Source of the DNA: CAZTAO01 sp964611645
GTDB taxonomy: Bacteria; Armatimonadota; UBA5829
Assembly: GCA_964611645.1 (NCBI GenBank)
Contig: CAZTAO010000008.1
Location: forward strand, 1-64,000
Direction: 5' to 3'
DNA: 64,000 nt
Shown: positions 52,623 through 60,909 of the stretch, one piece after another
Position numbering within the stretch: the first letter of the stretch is position 1
Layout: every line of letters starts with the position of its first letter
Notes under the pieces: model-generated
What the model was told of the DNA's origin: nothing
The model's database searches: none
Seen by the model: the letters and a program-made list of their open reading frames with translations, nothing else
Made by a program: the position numbers and the translations under genes

Positions 52623-52644
52623 TCTTAGCTAGGAGAACATCAGC

Positions 52645-52875
52645 TTGGAAGAACTGATAGGGATTCTGGTCAAGGCTTTGGTGGATAAGCCTGACGCGGT
52701 GAACGTGGAAGCTGTCGAGGACGGCGAGACTATTACCTATGAGGTAACGGTCGATCCGGACGATCTGGGCAAGATCATCGGCAAGCAGGGGCGTGTAGCA
52801 AATGCGCTTCGCACGGTGGCCAAAGCTGCGGCAGTCAAAGAGCACAAGAACGTCAATGTGCGTATACTGCCATAG
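52645..52875 (+). CDS. khpA: KH-domain RNA-binding protein KhpA (YlqC)
   Basis: 76 aa KH domain with the GxxG-type loop in DLGKIIGKQGRVANAL. TTG start behind AGGAGAA. In Gram-positive bacteria KhpA pairs with KhpB (Jag) to regulate translation and cell shape. Conserved position between rpsP and rimM. Confidence 0.94.
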   Translation: MEELIGILVKALVDKPDAVNVEAVEDGETITYEVTVDPDDLGKIIGKQGRVANALRTVAKAAAVKEHKNVNVRILP

Positions 52876-52880
52876 GCTCG

Positions 52881-53396
52881 ATGACTGGGATGGACGACTA
52901 TATCACAATCGGTAAGGTTGTGGCGCCTTTCGGGGTGCACGGGGAAGTGAAGGTGATAATACTCACCGAGTTTCCCGAGCGTCTCTCCAAAGGTAACACG
53001 GTGACGTTGCGCTATCCGGACGGCAAGTTCGTGGAAACCGCGATCAACGCCAGCCGCCCGAACAAAGGTGGCCTGCTGATTGGCTTCGAGGGTCCAAAGA
53101 ATCGCTGGGAAGCCGCTGAGCTTAGGGACGCTGAGATAGTCATCGAGCGCGGTGATGTGAAGAAACTGCCCAAAGACCAGTTCTACTTGTTTGAACTGGT
53201 TGGCTTGCACGTGGTCACCGACGACGGCAGGGAATTGGGAGTGGTCGAGGACGTGCTGCAGGGCGGCGCGAACGATGTCTACGTTACCAGCGAGGAAATC
53301 TGCATTCCTGCCATAAAGCAGGTTGTTAAGTCTATTGATGTTGAGGCCGGTAAGATTCTGATACATCCTATCCCCGGTCTCTTGCCGGACGATTAG
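52881..53396 (+). CDS. rimM: 16S rRNA processing protein RimM
   Basis: 171 aa: N-terminal RimM beta-barrel (TIGKVVAPFGVHGEVKV) and a C-terminal PRC-barrel (YLFELVGLHVVTDDGRELG, then GANDVYVT and IPAIKQVVKSIDVEAGKI). Helps 30S maturation with S19. Its start follows the khpA stop by 5 bp, and its stop abuts the trmD start. Confidence 0.95.
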   Translation: MTGMDDYITIGKVVAPFGVHGEVKVIILTEFPERLSKGNTVTLRYPDGKFVETAINASRPNKGGLLIGFEGPKNRWEAAELRDAEIVIERGDVKKLPKDQFYLFELVGLHVVTDDGRELGVVEDVLQGGANDVYVTSEEICIPAIKQVVKSIDVEAGKILIHPIPGLLPDD

Positions 53397-54137
53397 GTGC
53401 GCATTGAGATCCTGACGACCTTTCCGGAGATTATCGATGCTGTGGCATCGCAGAGCATCATCGGCAGAGCGCGCGAGAAGGGTATAATCGAGCTGGAGTC
53501 CGTGAACCTGCGGGACTTCACGCACGATGCCCATCACAGCACGGATGACTCGCCGTATGGCGGGGGACCCGGGATGGTGATGAAATGCGAGCCGGTATTT
53601 GAGGCAGTTGAGTACCTGAACGCCAGGGTCAGTGGCAGGAGCAGGATACTACTGATGACCCCGCAGGGCAGGCGTTTCGACCAGGCGATGGCCGAAGAGC
53701 TTGCCGGCGAAGAGCACATTGTTATAGTGTGTGGTCGGTACGAGGGCTTCGATGAGCGCATCCGCGAGGAGTTGGTGACCGACGAGATCTCCATCGGGGA
53801 CTATGTGGTTACCGGCGGAGAGTTGCCCGCGCTTATCGTCGCCGAGGCCGTGGCAAGGCTTATTCCGGGAGTTCTGGGGGACGATGCGTCGAGCAGTTGG
53901 GAGTCATTTTCCAGCGGCTTGCTTGAGTATCCGCAGTACACCCGCCCTGCGGAGTTCAGAGGCAGGCGCGTCCCTGACGTGCTGCTTTCCGGAAACCATG
54001 CGGAGATAGAGAAGTGGCGGCGGCGTCAGGCGATTGAGAGAACATTTCGGCGGCGGCCGGACCTGCTGGAGACGGCAGACCTTACGCCGAGCGATATAGG
54101 CTACGTGGAAGAACTGAAGAAGAGTAAGGATGGCTAA
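53397..54137 (+). CDS. trmD: tRNA (guanine-N1)-methyltransferase TrmD
   Basis: 246 aa, GTG start immediately after the rimM stop. Makes m1G37 in tRNAs, preventing frameshifts. SPOUT knot fold: [52 protein letters not shown] and the C-terminal [17 protein letters not shown]. Confidence 0.97.
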   Translation: MRIEILTTFPEIIDAVASQSIIGRAREKGIIELESVNLRDFTHDAHHSTDDSPYGGGPGMVMKCEPVFEAVEYLNARVSGRSRILLMTPQGRRFDQAMAEELAGEEHIVIVCGRYEGFDERIREELVTDEISIGDYVVTGGELPALIVAEAVARLIPGVLGDDASSSWESFSSGLLEYPQYTRPAEFRGRRVPDVLLSGNHAEIEKWRRRQAIERTFRRRPDLLETADLTPSDIGYVEELKKSKDG

Positions 54138-54181
54138 CCATCGCGATTGTGGTGGCGAATGCCATTTGGAGGAGGATGTAG

Positions 54182-54532
54182 TTGCAGCTTATTGAGCAGA
54201 TAGAATCCGAACAAATCAGGACAGACACTCCGGTGTTTGGACCTGGAGACACAGTGCGCGTGCACACTCGCGTCATTGAGGGTGGCAAGGAGCGCATACA
54301 GGTCTTCGAAGGCGTTGTGATCGGCAAGAAAGAGGGCGGCATCAGGGCAGCGTTCACGGTCCGCAAGATTTCTCATGCCGTTGGAGTTGAGAGAACGTTC
54401 ATGCTTCATTCTCCGCGTATCGCGAAGATCGAGGTGACACGAAGAGGCGCAGTGCGACGAGCGAAACTCTACTACCTGCGTGGCAAGGTTGGTAAGGCGG
54501 CCAAGATCAAGGAACGCCAGGACGCCAGATAG
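54182..54532 (+). CDS. rplS: 50S ribosomal protein L19
   Basis: 116 aa, TTG start with GGAGGAGG upstream. [29 protein letters not shown] split over residues 19-47, [21 protein letters not shown] and the [23 protein letters not shown] ending are diagnostic. Confidence 0.97.
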   Translation: MQLIEQIESEQIRTDTPVFGPGDTVRVHTRVIEGGKERIQVFEGVVIGKKEGGIRAAFTVRKISHAVGVERTFMLHSPRIAKIEVTRRGAVRRAKLYYLRGKVGKAAKIKERQDAR

Positions 54533-54534
54533 CA

Positions 54535-55410
54535 ATGAATGGGCACAGCCTGGCAGCAGTTTTCGCGATTGTCGTGGTCCTGCTGGCCATTTGGTATGTG
54601 TTGAGGAATAACGGCCACCCGGCTGTGAGATACATGGCCGGGTTGTCGCAGACTTTCGGCATCGCCATCGGGCTGCTATTCCTGGTTATCTGGCCGTTCA
54701 TCGTTCAGGTCTTCTACATACCATCAGGTTCCATGCTTCCCACAGTGCGTGAGGGGGACCGGTTGGTGGTGAGTAAGTTCACGTACCGATTCCGTGCGCC
54801 CGTGAGGGGTGAAGTGGCTGTGTTCATGGCTCCCAAAGAGGCTTCCGTGGGTGATGGCGACCCCAAAGGGCCTCAGGAGCATGAGTTCATAAAGCGGGTA
54901 GGTGCCTGCCCTGGCGATGTTGTCCGCATTTCAGCGGCCTACCTCATCGCCGGGACACTGGAGTTCAACCACGATGAGGTCAGGCTCGCTCTGGCCCGAA
55001 GTCTCGGCAAGCCCGAGGAAACCCCGCTGAAATTGACCGAAGAGGGTGCCATTTTCGGTGGCCAGAAGATAGACAAGGGACAACTGTCGAAAGCTTTGAC
55101 AGGCTTCCCGCACACGCCGATAACAGTTCACCCCGGGACACTCTACATTAACGGCAAGGCTGTCAACGAACCCTATTGCCTTGAGGACTGTGCGGACCCA
55201 TACCCGTTGCCCGGTCAAACCCCCGAGTGGAACTATTACGACAATGGCCTGCCCGCAGTCAAGATTCCATCCGGCAAGTACCTGATGCTGGGGGATAACC
55301 GCAACGACTCGGACGATGGCCGGAGTTGGGGCCTTCTGGAGAGAAAGCGCTTTTCAGGTAAGGCGTGGCTAGTGTTCTGGCCAGCCAAGCGAGTTCGTAC
55401 GATCAAGTAA
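54535..55410 (+). CDS. lepB: Signal peptidase I, copy 1 (catalytic dyad present)
   Basis: 291 aa integral membrane serine peptidase that cleaves Sec/Tat signal peptides on the outer face of the membrane. Two N-terminal hydrophobic segments (about 6-24 and 40-62) precede box B FYIPSGSMLPT with catalytic Ser66. The general-base Lys120 is in EFIKRVGACPGD. Box E GDNRNDSDDGRSWG is present. About 75 residues are inserted between PGDVV and the ILYINGKAVNEPY strand relative to E. coli LepB; both sister copies share it. ATG two bp after the rplS stop. Confidence 0.92.
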   Translation: MNGHSLAAVFAIVVVLLAIWYVLRNNGHPAVRYMAGLSQTFGIAIGLLFLVIWPFIVQVFYIPSGSMLPTVREGDRLVVSKFTYRFRAPVRGEVAVFMAPKEASVGDGDPKGPQEHEFIKRVGACPGDVVRISAAYLIAGTLEFNHDEVRLALARSLGKPEETPLKLTEEGAIFGGQKIDKGQLSKALTGFPHTPITVHPGTLYINGKAVNEPYCLEDCADPYPLPGQTPEWNYYDNGLPAVKIPSGKYLMLGDNRNDSDDGRSWGLLERKRFSGKAWLVFWPAKRVRTIK

Positions 55411-55431
55411 CCCGTCGGCGGGGAGGATGCT

Positions 55432-56241
55432 TTGAGCGAGTCACGGCCGAGGAAGAGGCTTTTTGTGGTGCTTCTGTCAGTTGCGATCGCGGGAGTTGTC
55501 TTGTGTTTTGGCCTCCTGATCGTTGCTGGGGTCACGCTGAAGTCCTACTACATTCCCTCGACGGCAATGAGTCCGACACTAGTTAGGAATGACCACCTGA
55601 TGGCCAACACGGCTACCTACGACTTCCGAGAGCCGAAGCGTGGGGAGGTAGTTGTATTCCTTGCTCCAAAGCAGGCCGCGCCTGACGGGGTAGAACGCGA
55701 GTTTATCAAACGGGTGATCGCGGTTCCGGGCGATGTGGTGTGTATCGCAGCAGGGTACGTGCAGGCGGGAAGTGAACGCTTCGATCATTCGATGCTCCGA
55801 CTGGCTCTGTCGGATCGTGTCAAAGATGGGCAACAGGGCTTTGTGACGTTCACGCCTCGCTGCGTCCTGGTTGACGGCGAAGTAGTTTCGAGCAAAGACC
55901 TGGAGTCGGCCCTCGGTCTGAAGTCAGGCGCATCGATCAAGATAGTGCCCGGGGCAGTCATACTGAACGGCAGAGTATTGGATGAGCCGTATGTGGCCGA
56001 AGACCCGGACATGGACTATCCGGTTCTTGCTGACGATCAGTTCCGGACTCGGCGTGAGTGGCTGACTCAGGAAGACGGCAAGTCCGCCGTTCGCATTCCA
56101 CCTGGGCGGTTGCTCGTGGTGGGAGACAACCGGAACAACTCCAACGACAGCCGGTTCTGGGGTCTGCTGGAGCGCGAAAGAGTTACCGGGAGAGCATGGT
56201 TCATATTCCGACCTTCGAGTAGATGCGGACTGATCAAATAG
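55432..56241 (+). CDS. Signal peptidase I paralogue, copy 2, catalytic serine replaced by alanine
   Basis: 269 aa, TTG start with GGGGAGGA upstream. Single N-terminal membrane segment (about 10-34). Box B reads YYIPSTAMSPTL: at the position of the catalytic serine (S in SxSM) there is Ala45, encoded GCA. The Lys93 base (FIKRVIAVPGD) and box E GDNRNNSNDSRFWG are intact, as is the insert seen in copies 1 and 3. The sequence is full-length and not frameshifted. This should be a catalytically inactive pseudopeptidase, perhaps binding signal peptides or regulating a sister copy; Ser43 or Ser47 cannot be excluded as replacement. Confidence 0.9.
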   Translation: MSESRPRKRLFVVLLSVAIAGVVLCFGLLIVAGVTLKSYYIPSTAMSPTLVRNDHLMANTATYDFREPKRGEVVVFLAPKQAAPDGVEREFIKRVIAVPGDVVCIAAGYVQAGSERFDHSMLRLALSDRVKDGQQGFVTFTPRCVLVDGEVVSSKDLESALGLKSGASIKIVPGAVILNGRVLDEPYVAEDPDMDYPVLADDQFRTRREWLTQEDGKSAVRIPPGRLLVVGDNRNNSNDSRFWGLLERERVTGRAWFIFRPSSRCGLIK

Positions 56242-56277
56242 GACCGTCGGCGTTGTGTTAGCCGACCGAGAGGTGTT

Positions 56278-57195
56278 ATGAACGAGATGGGGTTGATGGA
56301 AAGGCTGGCAAATCTCAGCCTGCCGACCGTTGTTATTACGGTCCTGGTTCTGCTGGGTATCAGGTTTGCCCTGGGCAAGCACCCGAACAAGGTTGTCAGG
56401 GGCATAGCCGAGACAGCCGAGTCACTCGCCATAGCTATGGCGCTTGTGTTCCTCCTGATCAAACCGTTCATCGTGCAATCGTTCTATATCCCCTCCGACT
56501 CCATGATGCCGACCCTTCGCCAGAGAGACCACCTCATGGTCAACAAGTTCCTCTTCCGGTTCCGGGAGCCCAAGCCTGGCGAGATCATAGTCTTTCGAGC
56601 GCCGGCGGAAGCAAGCCAGGACCACATGGAACACGATTTTATCAAGCGCGTGGTCGCAGTTCCGGGTGACGTCGTCAGGGTGACCGGCGGGTACTTGCAG
56701 GCAGGAGAGGAACAGATCCATCACCAGACCCTTCGCCTGAGCCTGTCGGGGTATGCAGAACGTGGAAAAGATGGTTTTGTGAAACTGACCGATAGCGCAG
56801 TCCTCATGGACGGCAAGCCCATTCCCAAGTCAGACCTGGAGTTCGCTCTTGGTCTGAAGCCAGGCACCCCGCTCAAGTTCGTGCCCGGCAAGGTCATAGT
56901 CAATAACAAGACTTTGGACGAGCCATTCATAGCAGAGGACCCGGACCAGGACTATCCGATATTGACTGAGGACCCATATTCAGGCAATCCGACTCCGAGG
57001 ACGCCACAGGAATGGCTCACCGATGACAACGGCAAGACCGCCGTTCGGATTCCACCGGGGCGTCTGCTGGTTATGGGTGACAACCGAAACAACTCCAATG
57101 ACGCGCGCTTCTGGGGCCTGCTTGAGCGAAGCCGTGTCATGGGCAAGGCCTGGATCATTTTCTGGCCTCTCAACCGGATACGATGGATCCATTAG
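56278..57195 (+). CDS. lepB: Signal peptidase I, copy 3 (catalytic dyad present)
   Basis: 305 aa with hydrophobic segments at about 17-33 and 50-66. Box B SFYIPSDSMMPTL has catalytic Ser75, Lys123 is in DFIKRVVAVPGD, and box E GDNRNNSNDARFWG is present. Most similar to copy 2 in the insert region (FVPGKVIVNNKTLDEPFIAEDPDQDYPI over residues ~200-230). AGGTG precedes the ATG. Its last 13 bases overlap the rnhB start. Confidence 0.92.
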   Translation: MNEMGLMERLANLSLPTVVITVLVLLGIRFALGKHPNKVVRGIAETAESLAIAMALVFLLIKPFIVQSFYIPSDSMMPTLRQRDHLMVNKFLFRFREPKPGEIIVFRAPAEASQDHMEHDFIKRVVAVPGDVVRVTGGYLQAGEEQIHHQTLRLSLSGYAERGKDGFVKLTDSAVLMDGKPIPKSDLEFALGLKPGTPLKFVPGKVIVNNKTLDEPFIAEDPDQDYPILTEDPYSGNPTPRTPQEWLTDDNGKTAVRIPPGRLLVMGDNRNNSNDARFWGLLERSRVMGKAWIIFWPLNRIRWIH

Positions 57196-57821
57196 TTTGC
57201 CTGCAATACGAACTTCATGTGCGTGAACAAGGTTATCGCTTCATTGCGGGTGTAGACGAAGCAGGCAGAGGGCCACTGGCCGGCCCGGTGGTTGCCGCGG
57301 CGGTCATTCTGCCCGATGGTTTCGATCCCAGCTATGTCGATGACTCCAAGAAGCTTTCGCCGGCTCAGCGCGAGGTTCTCTGCGGCACGATTCACGCGCA
57401 GGCGATTAGCGTAGGCGTGGGCGTCGTTTTCCCCGAGACCATAGATCGGGTAAACATCCTCCAAGCCACCTACCTCGCCATGCGCCAGGCCATCGCCGCT
57501 CTGTTGACTCCCTGTGATTACATCCTGGTGGACGGTCTGCCTGTGCCCGATCTGGGCGCTCCCAGCCTCGCGATTGTGCAGGGAGACGGCAAAAGCGCAT
57601 CCATCGCGGCTGCTTCGATTGTCGCGAAGGTTCACAGAGACGCAATGATGGTGGAACTGGACGGTAAGCATCCGGGCTATGGTTTCGCGCGCAACAAAGG
57701 ATATGGTAGCGCGGACCATCTGGAAGCGCTTTCGAGGCTCGGGCCTTGCCCTTGCCACAGGATGTCCTTTGCCCCCGTGGCGGAAAGGAACCCTCTTTGG
57801 AGACTCCCCGGTCTCGACTAG
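57183..57821 (+). CDS. rnhB: Ribonuclease HII
   Basis: 212 aa. Removes single ribonucleotides and RNA primers from DNA. GVDEAGRGPLAGPVVAAAVIL carries the DEAGRGP acidic motif, DGLPVPDLG the third acid, ASIAAASIVAKVHRDAMM the helix after it, and GYGFARNKGYGSADHLEAL the end. The start lies within the end of copy 3 of the signal peptidase; the yraN start lies within its own 3' end. Confidence 0.96.
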   Translation: MDPLVCLQYELHVREQGYRFIAGVDEAGRGPLAGPVVAAAVILPDGFDPSYVDDSKKLSPAQREVLCGTIHAQAISVGVGVVFPETIDRVNILQATYLAMRQAIAALLTPCDYILVDGLPVPDLGAPSLAIVQGDGKSASIAAASIVAKVHRDAMMVELDGKHPGYGFARNKGYGSADHLEALSRLGPCPCHRMSFAPVAERNPLWRLPGLD

Positions 57822-58168
57822 GCAGGAGTGGAGAGATTGCCGCGGCAGCGGAGCTTGGACGCCAGGGCTATCGCATCATTGGGTCCAACTACCGCACCAA
57901 GCGAGGTGAGTTGGACTTAATCGCCCGCCATGGAGATAGTATTGTCTTTGTGGAAGTCCGAAGCAGAAAGAGCAGCACATTCTGCACACCGGCGGAGTCT
58001 GTAACGTGGAGAAAGAGGCAGCGGATGATCGCTGCCGCCGAGGATTATCTTATAGAGAAGAGCATTTCCGATACTCCATGCCGCTTCGATGTGGTGGAAG
58101 TGGACTTAAGTGGCAGGCATCCGGTGGTCTCGCAGGTTATTCAGGACGCCTTTTTTGTGGAGAATTAG
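57797..58168 (+). CDS. yraN: UPF0102 (YraN) family endonuclease-like protein
   Basis: 123 aa from the TTG at 57797 (GGAAAGGA 8 nt upstream), giving the usual family length; an ATG at 57746 would add 17 unlikely residues. GEIAAAAELGRQGYRIIGSNYRTKRGELDLIARHGDSIVFVEVRSRK is spread over residues 10-55; the GELDLI/VFVEVR pair is the Holliday-junction-resolvase-like core. Exact role unknown. Overlaps rnhB by 25 bp in another frame. Confidence 0.92.
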   Translation: METPRSRLGRSGEIAAAAELGRQGYRIIGSNYRTKRGELDLIARHGDSIVFVEVRSRKSSTFCTPAESVTWRKRQRMIAAAEDYLIEKSISDTPCRFDVVEVDLSGRHPVVSQVIQDAFFVEN

Positions 58169-58199
58169 CCCTATTCGCTAGAATTATCCCTAACAACTA

Positions 58200-58228
58200 T
58201 TGACAGAACAGCGACAATGTCGTATCAT
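58200..58228 (+). promoter_or_regulatory. Promoter of the two-component pair
   Basis: A perfect -35 TTGACA (58200-58205), 17-bp spacer and -10 TATCAT (58223-58228) lie 62 bp before the response regulator start. Confidence 0.75.
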
Positions 58229-58290
58229 TCACTTCAGAGAGAAATCCCAACACCGCAGAAGATTTGCGCTTAACAAGGAGCTAGAAGGCG

Positions 58291-58992
58291 TTGAGAGAGA
58301 AGATACTGATTGTCGAAGACGAGGCGGCCATCGCCGAATCGGTGGCATATGCACTGCGGACTGAAGGTTATGATGTTCAGATCGCCGAAGACGGGCTTGC
58401 GGGCCTTTCAGCAGTAAGAACTTTCGGACCTGGTCTGATCATTCTTGACCTGATGCTCCCCAAACTTGGTGGTTTTGACTTCACACGGCTTGTCCGGAAA
58501 GAGTCCAGCGTGCCCATCATCATGCTGACAGTCAAAACCGAGGAAATAGACAAGGTAGTCGGCCTTGAACTGGGCGCGGACGACTACGTGACCAAACCCT
58601 TCGGTATGCGCGAACTGCTGGCGAGAGTCAAGGCAGTGCTCAGGCGCATCGAGACCGCGCGAAAGCGCGAAGACGAGCAGTATCACATGCGGGTCGGCCG
58701 GATAGAGATGGACGTTGCCCGCAGAGTGGTAAAGGTCAATGGCGAGGAAGTGCACCTGCCGCTCAAGCAGTTCGAGCTGCTGAAAGTGCTTATGGCCAAT
58801 AAGGACCGAGTCCTTACCCGGGAAGAGCTGATCAAGGCTGTGTGGGACACGTCTTCAGACAGCGAGTCCGGGTCGCTGGACGTGCACGTTCGCTGGCTCC
58901 GTGAGAAAATCGAAGAGAACCCGAGCAGACCGGTGTATATTCGCACGGTCAGAGGTATTGGATACAGGATAGTGGACATCGGCGAGGAGTAG
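58291..58992 (+). CDS. OmpR/PhoB-type response regulator
   Basis: 233 aa, TTG start behind AAGGAG. Receiver: acidic pair E9-D10, phospho-acceptor Asp53 (ILDLMLP), Thr80, Lys102 (VTKPF). C-terminal winged helix of the OmpR class with PLKQFELLKVLMANKDRVLTREELIKAVW and the RTVRGIGYRI wing. Most like PhoP/PhoB. The kinase gene is 141 bp downstream, separated by a strong RNA-type hairpin. Confidence 0.94.
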   Translation: MREKILIVEDEAAIAESVAYALRTEGYDVQIAEDGLAGLSAVRTFGPGLIILDLMLPKLGGFDFTRLVRKESSVPIIMLTVKTEEIDKVVGLELGADDYVTKPFGMRELLARVKAVLRRIETARKREDEQYHMRVGRIEMDVARRVVKVNGEEVHLPLKQFELLKVLMANKDRVLTREELIKAVWDTSSDSESGSLDVHVRWLREKIEENPSRPVYIRTVRGIGYRIVDIGEE

Positions 58993-59021
58993 GGTCGCGT
59001 CGCTGATTTGAGTTGGATACG

Positions 59022-59096
59022 ACGAGTCTGCCGATGACGGTGAGCTTGCTGGTCCGAGTTGGACCTTGAGCGCTCCAGGGGTTGCGGCAGACTCGT
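59022..59096 (+). promoter_or_regulatory. Intercistronic stem-loop between regulator and kinase genes
   Basis: A perfect 12-bp stem (59022-59033 ACGAGTCTGCCG with 59085-59096) closes a 51-nt region that contains a smaller hairpin GGTCC-GAGTT-GGACC (59051-59065). TTTGCG follows. It may be an attenuator, a processing site or a terminator that uncouples kinase expression from the regulator. Confidence 0.65.
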
Positions 59097-59133
59097 TTGC
59101 GTACCAGACTATGCGGGCTGAATGGAGGCTGAG

Positions 59134-60192
59134 ATGTCGGTTGAGGTTGTAGACGGAATCAGAGCGGACGCCGTGATCAACAACCTGGTTGATGGCGTTA
59201 TCGCTGTAGATAGCAGTCGGACAATTGCGCTGGTCAACCCATCAGCCGAGATTATAATGGAGCGCGGCGCCGCATCGGTGCGTGGCCGGAAGATCGAGGA
59301 GGCAGAATTGCACCCCGAGATTGTCCGGGTGGTTCTGGAGTGTGTTGAAACCGGCGCGCCCACCGAAACAGAAGTTAAGCTGGGCGGATGGCCTCATCGC
59401 TTCATCAGCGTTACCACCAGGCCGGTATTCGACCAATCGGGCGATCTGAGCTTTGCGATGGTCAACCTCCACGACATCACCCGCGTTCGCCAGTATGAAA
59501 ACGCTCAGCGGGAGTTTGTCGGCAACGTGAGCCACGAGCTAAAGACCCCACTCACCGCTGTTCGGGCGACTGCCGAGGTCCTGTTGTCGGGAGCGAAGAA
59601 CGATGAGGTCCTTTCCGAGAGGTTCCTCAACACTATCATCTCGGAATCAGACAGGCTCGCCACGCTCGTTGATGAGCTTCTGGAACTGGCCAGGCTCGAT
59701 GCCGGTATGGCGCTGTCCAACCAGAAGGTAGCTGGGGTCCTGGACATCGCCAACCGAGCGGCCAAAGCGGTCTCCCAGATTGTGACGGACCGCGGCATCT
59801 CTCTCAAGATTCACATCGATCCCAATCTCTCCACATTCTGCGACGATGTCCAGATGGTTCTGGCTCTGCGAAACCTCATCGAGAACTCCGTGAAGTACTC
59901 AAACGATGGCGGGAAAGTGGACGTTCGGGCGGAGGTGGATGGAGACATGCTGCTGATACGCGTTCTGGACGCAGGCATTGGGATCGCCAAGAAAGACCTC
60001 GATCAGATATTCGAGCGCTTCTACAGGGTCGATAAGTCCAGAGGGCGTGTCACCGGAACCGGTCTGGGCCTAAGCATTGTGAAGAGCATCGTGGAGGCCC
60101 ACGGAGGATCTGTGCTGGTTGAGTCCAACCTCGGCCACGGCAGCACATTCACCATCGCTCTCCCCAACACTTGGACCGCCGCGGACGTCTAG
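59134..60192 (+). CDS. Soluble PhoR-like sensor histidine kinase (PAS-HisKA-HATPase)
   Basis: 352 aa from ATG 59134, preceded by GGAG. A PAS domain (about 10-115) is followed by HisKA with phospho-His134 (NVSHELKTPLTAVRA), then HATPase_c with NLIENSVKYS, DAGIGI and GTGLGLSIV. No membrane helices, whereas most PhoR proteins are membrane-bound; sensing must be cytoplasmic or through a partner. Partner of the regulator at 58291. Confidence 0.92.
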   Translation: MSVEVVDGIRADAVINNLVDGVIAVDSSRTIALVNPSAEIIMERGAASVRGRKIEEAELHPEIVRVVLECVETGAPTETEVKLGGWPHRFISVTTRPVFDQSGDLSFAMVNLHDITRVRQYENAQREFVGNVSHELKTPLTAVRATAEVLLSGAKNDEVLSERFLNTIISESDRLATLVDELLELARLDAGMALSNQKVAGVLDIANRAAKAVSQIVTDRGISLKIHIDPNLSTFCDDVQMVLALRNLIENSVKYSNDGGKVDVRAEVDGDMLLIRVLDAGIGIAKKDLDQIFERFYRVDKSRGRVTGTGLGLSIVKSIVEAHGGSVLVESNLGHGSTFTIALPNTWTAADV

Positions 60193-60271
60193 TTCTCTGG
60201 ATGTGAAAACGACAAAGCTGCCTCCCACCAAGGGGACTCCAACCGGGAAGCCACCAAAGATCAGCAACAGC

Positions 60272-60691
60272 CTAGCGCTTGGCGGCGGCTGATGCGAGCG
60301 ACGGTTCGGGAAGCGATCTGACATCCTCCACGAATGACTCCATCGAGCGAGACAGGCTTCCCAACACAACCGCCCATTCGCGCAGGTGATCTTTCCCACT
60401 TTGCGTGAGCTTGTAAGTGTGGCGCGCAGGCCCATTGCCGCTTGTGTCCCATTCGGAAGTCACGTGCCCCATTATCTCCAGACGCTGAAGCGTTCTGTAG
60501 AGAGCTCCTCGGTCGATCTCGGCGTCCGTGAGGGCATGTTGCTGCAGATTGACTGCCAGTTCATATCCGTATGCGGGTCCTTCTTTCTCCAGCAAGTAAA
60601 GGACCACCGGCTCTACGAATCTATACAGATTGCCCATGGCGCAAGTGCACGGGCGTTTGCCGGCGTGGCGGAGGCAGTTCCCTCGAGGCAT
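60272..60691 (-). CDS. PadR-family regulator with a Cys-containing N-terminal extension
   Basis: 139 aa. The ATG at 60691 has AGGAG 7 nt upstream; the alternative MGNLYRF (60637) lacks a site. The extension MPRGNCLRHAGKRPCTCAMG adds Cys6, Cys15 and Cys17 before the PadR winged helix (VEPVVLYLLEKEGPAYGYELA, LTDAEIDRGALYRTLQRLEIMGHV split). The family represses divergent genes by binding ATGT/ACAT repeats. It faces the iron-sulfur cluster genes, and the cysteines could sense Fe-S, metal or redox (inference). Confidence 0.85.
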   Translation of the reverse strand: MPRGNCLRHAGKRPCTCAMGNLYRFVEPVVLYLLEKEGPAYGYELAVNLQQHALTDAEIDRGALYRTLQRLEIMGHVTSEWDTSGNGPARHTYKLTQSGKDHLREWAVVLGSLSRSMESFVEDVRSLPEPSLASAAAKR

Positions 60692-60757
60692 TGTCTAGCT
60701 CCTTGTCGATTGAAGCTGCGGTATTTCCCATCAAGTGACACCACAGCCCATAGCCGT

Positions 60758-60795
60758 ATTATACCACTCGGACTACACATCTGCACCACAGATGT
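60758..60795 (-). promoter_or_regulatory. padR promoter with overlapping operator-like palindrome
   Basis: On the minus strand a perfect -10 TATAAT lies at 60763-60758. The palindrome ACATCT-N7-AGATGT (60777-60795) covers the expected -35 position. It shares its half-sites with the palindrome beyond the + promoter. Confidence 0.65.
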
Positions 60796-60830
60796 TAGTT
60801 GCATCCAGTGAAGATTCATGGAAGAAGCGG

Positions 60831-60879
60831 TTGCCGGTGATGTGATTTCGTGGTATAGTATAGATGTCACTTACATCTA
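60831..60879 (+). promoter_or_regulatory. Promoter and operator of the iron-sulfur gene cluster
   Basis: A -35 TTGCCG (60831-60836), 17-bp spacer and -10 TATAGT (60854-60859). The start region carries a perfect palindrome TAGATGT-N5-ACATCTA (60861-60879). Binding there would block initiation. Likely PadR target. Confidence 0.7.
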
Positions 60880-60909
60880 GCTCCGTGGAAAGGTGGGCTG
60901 TTACCGACT

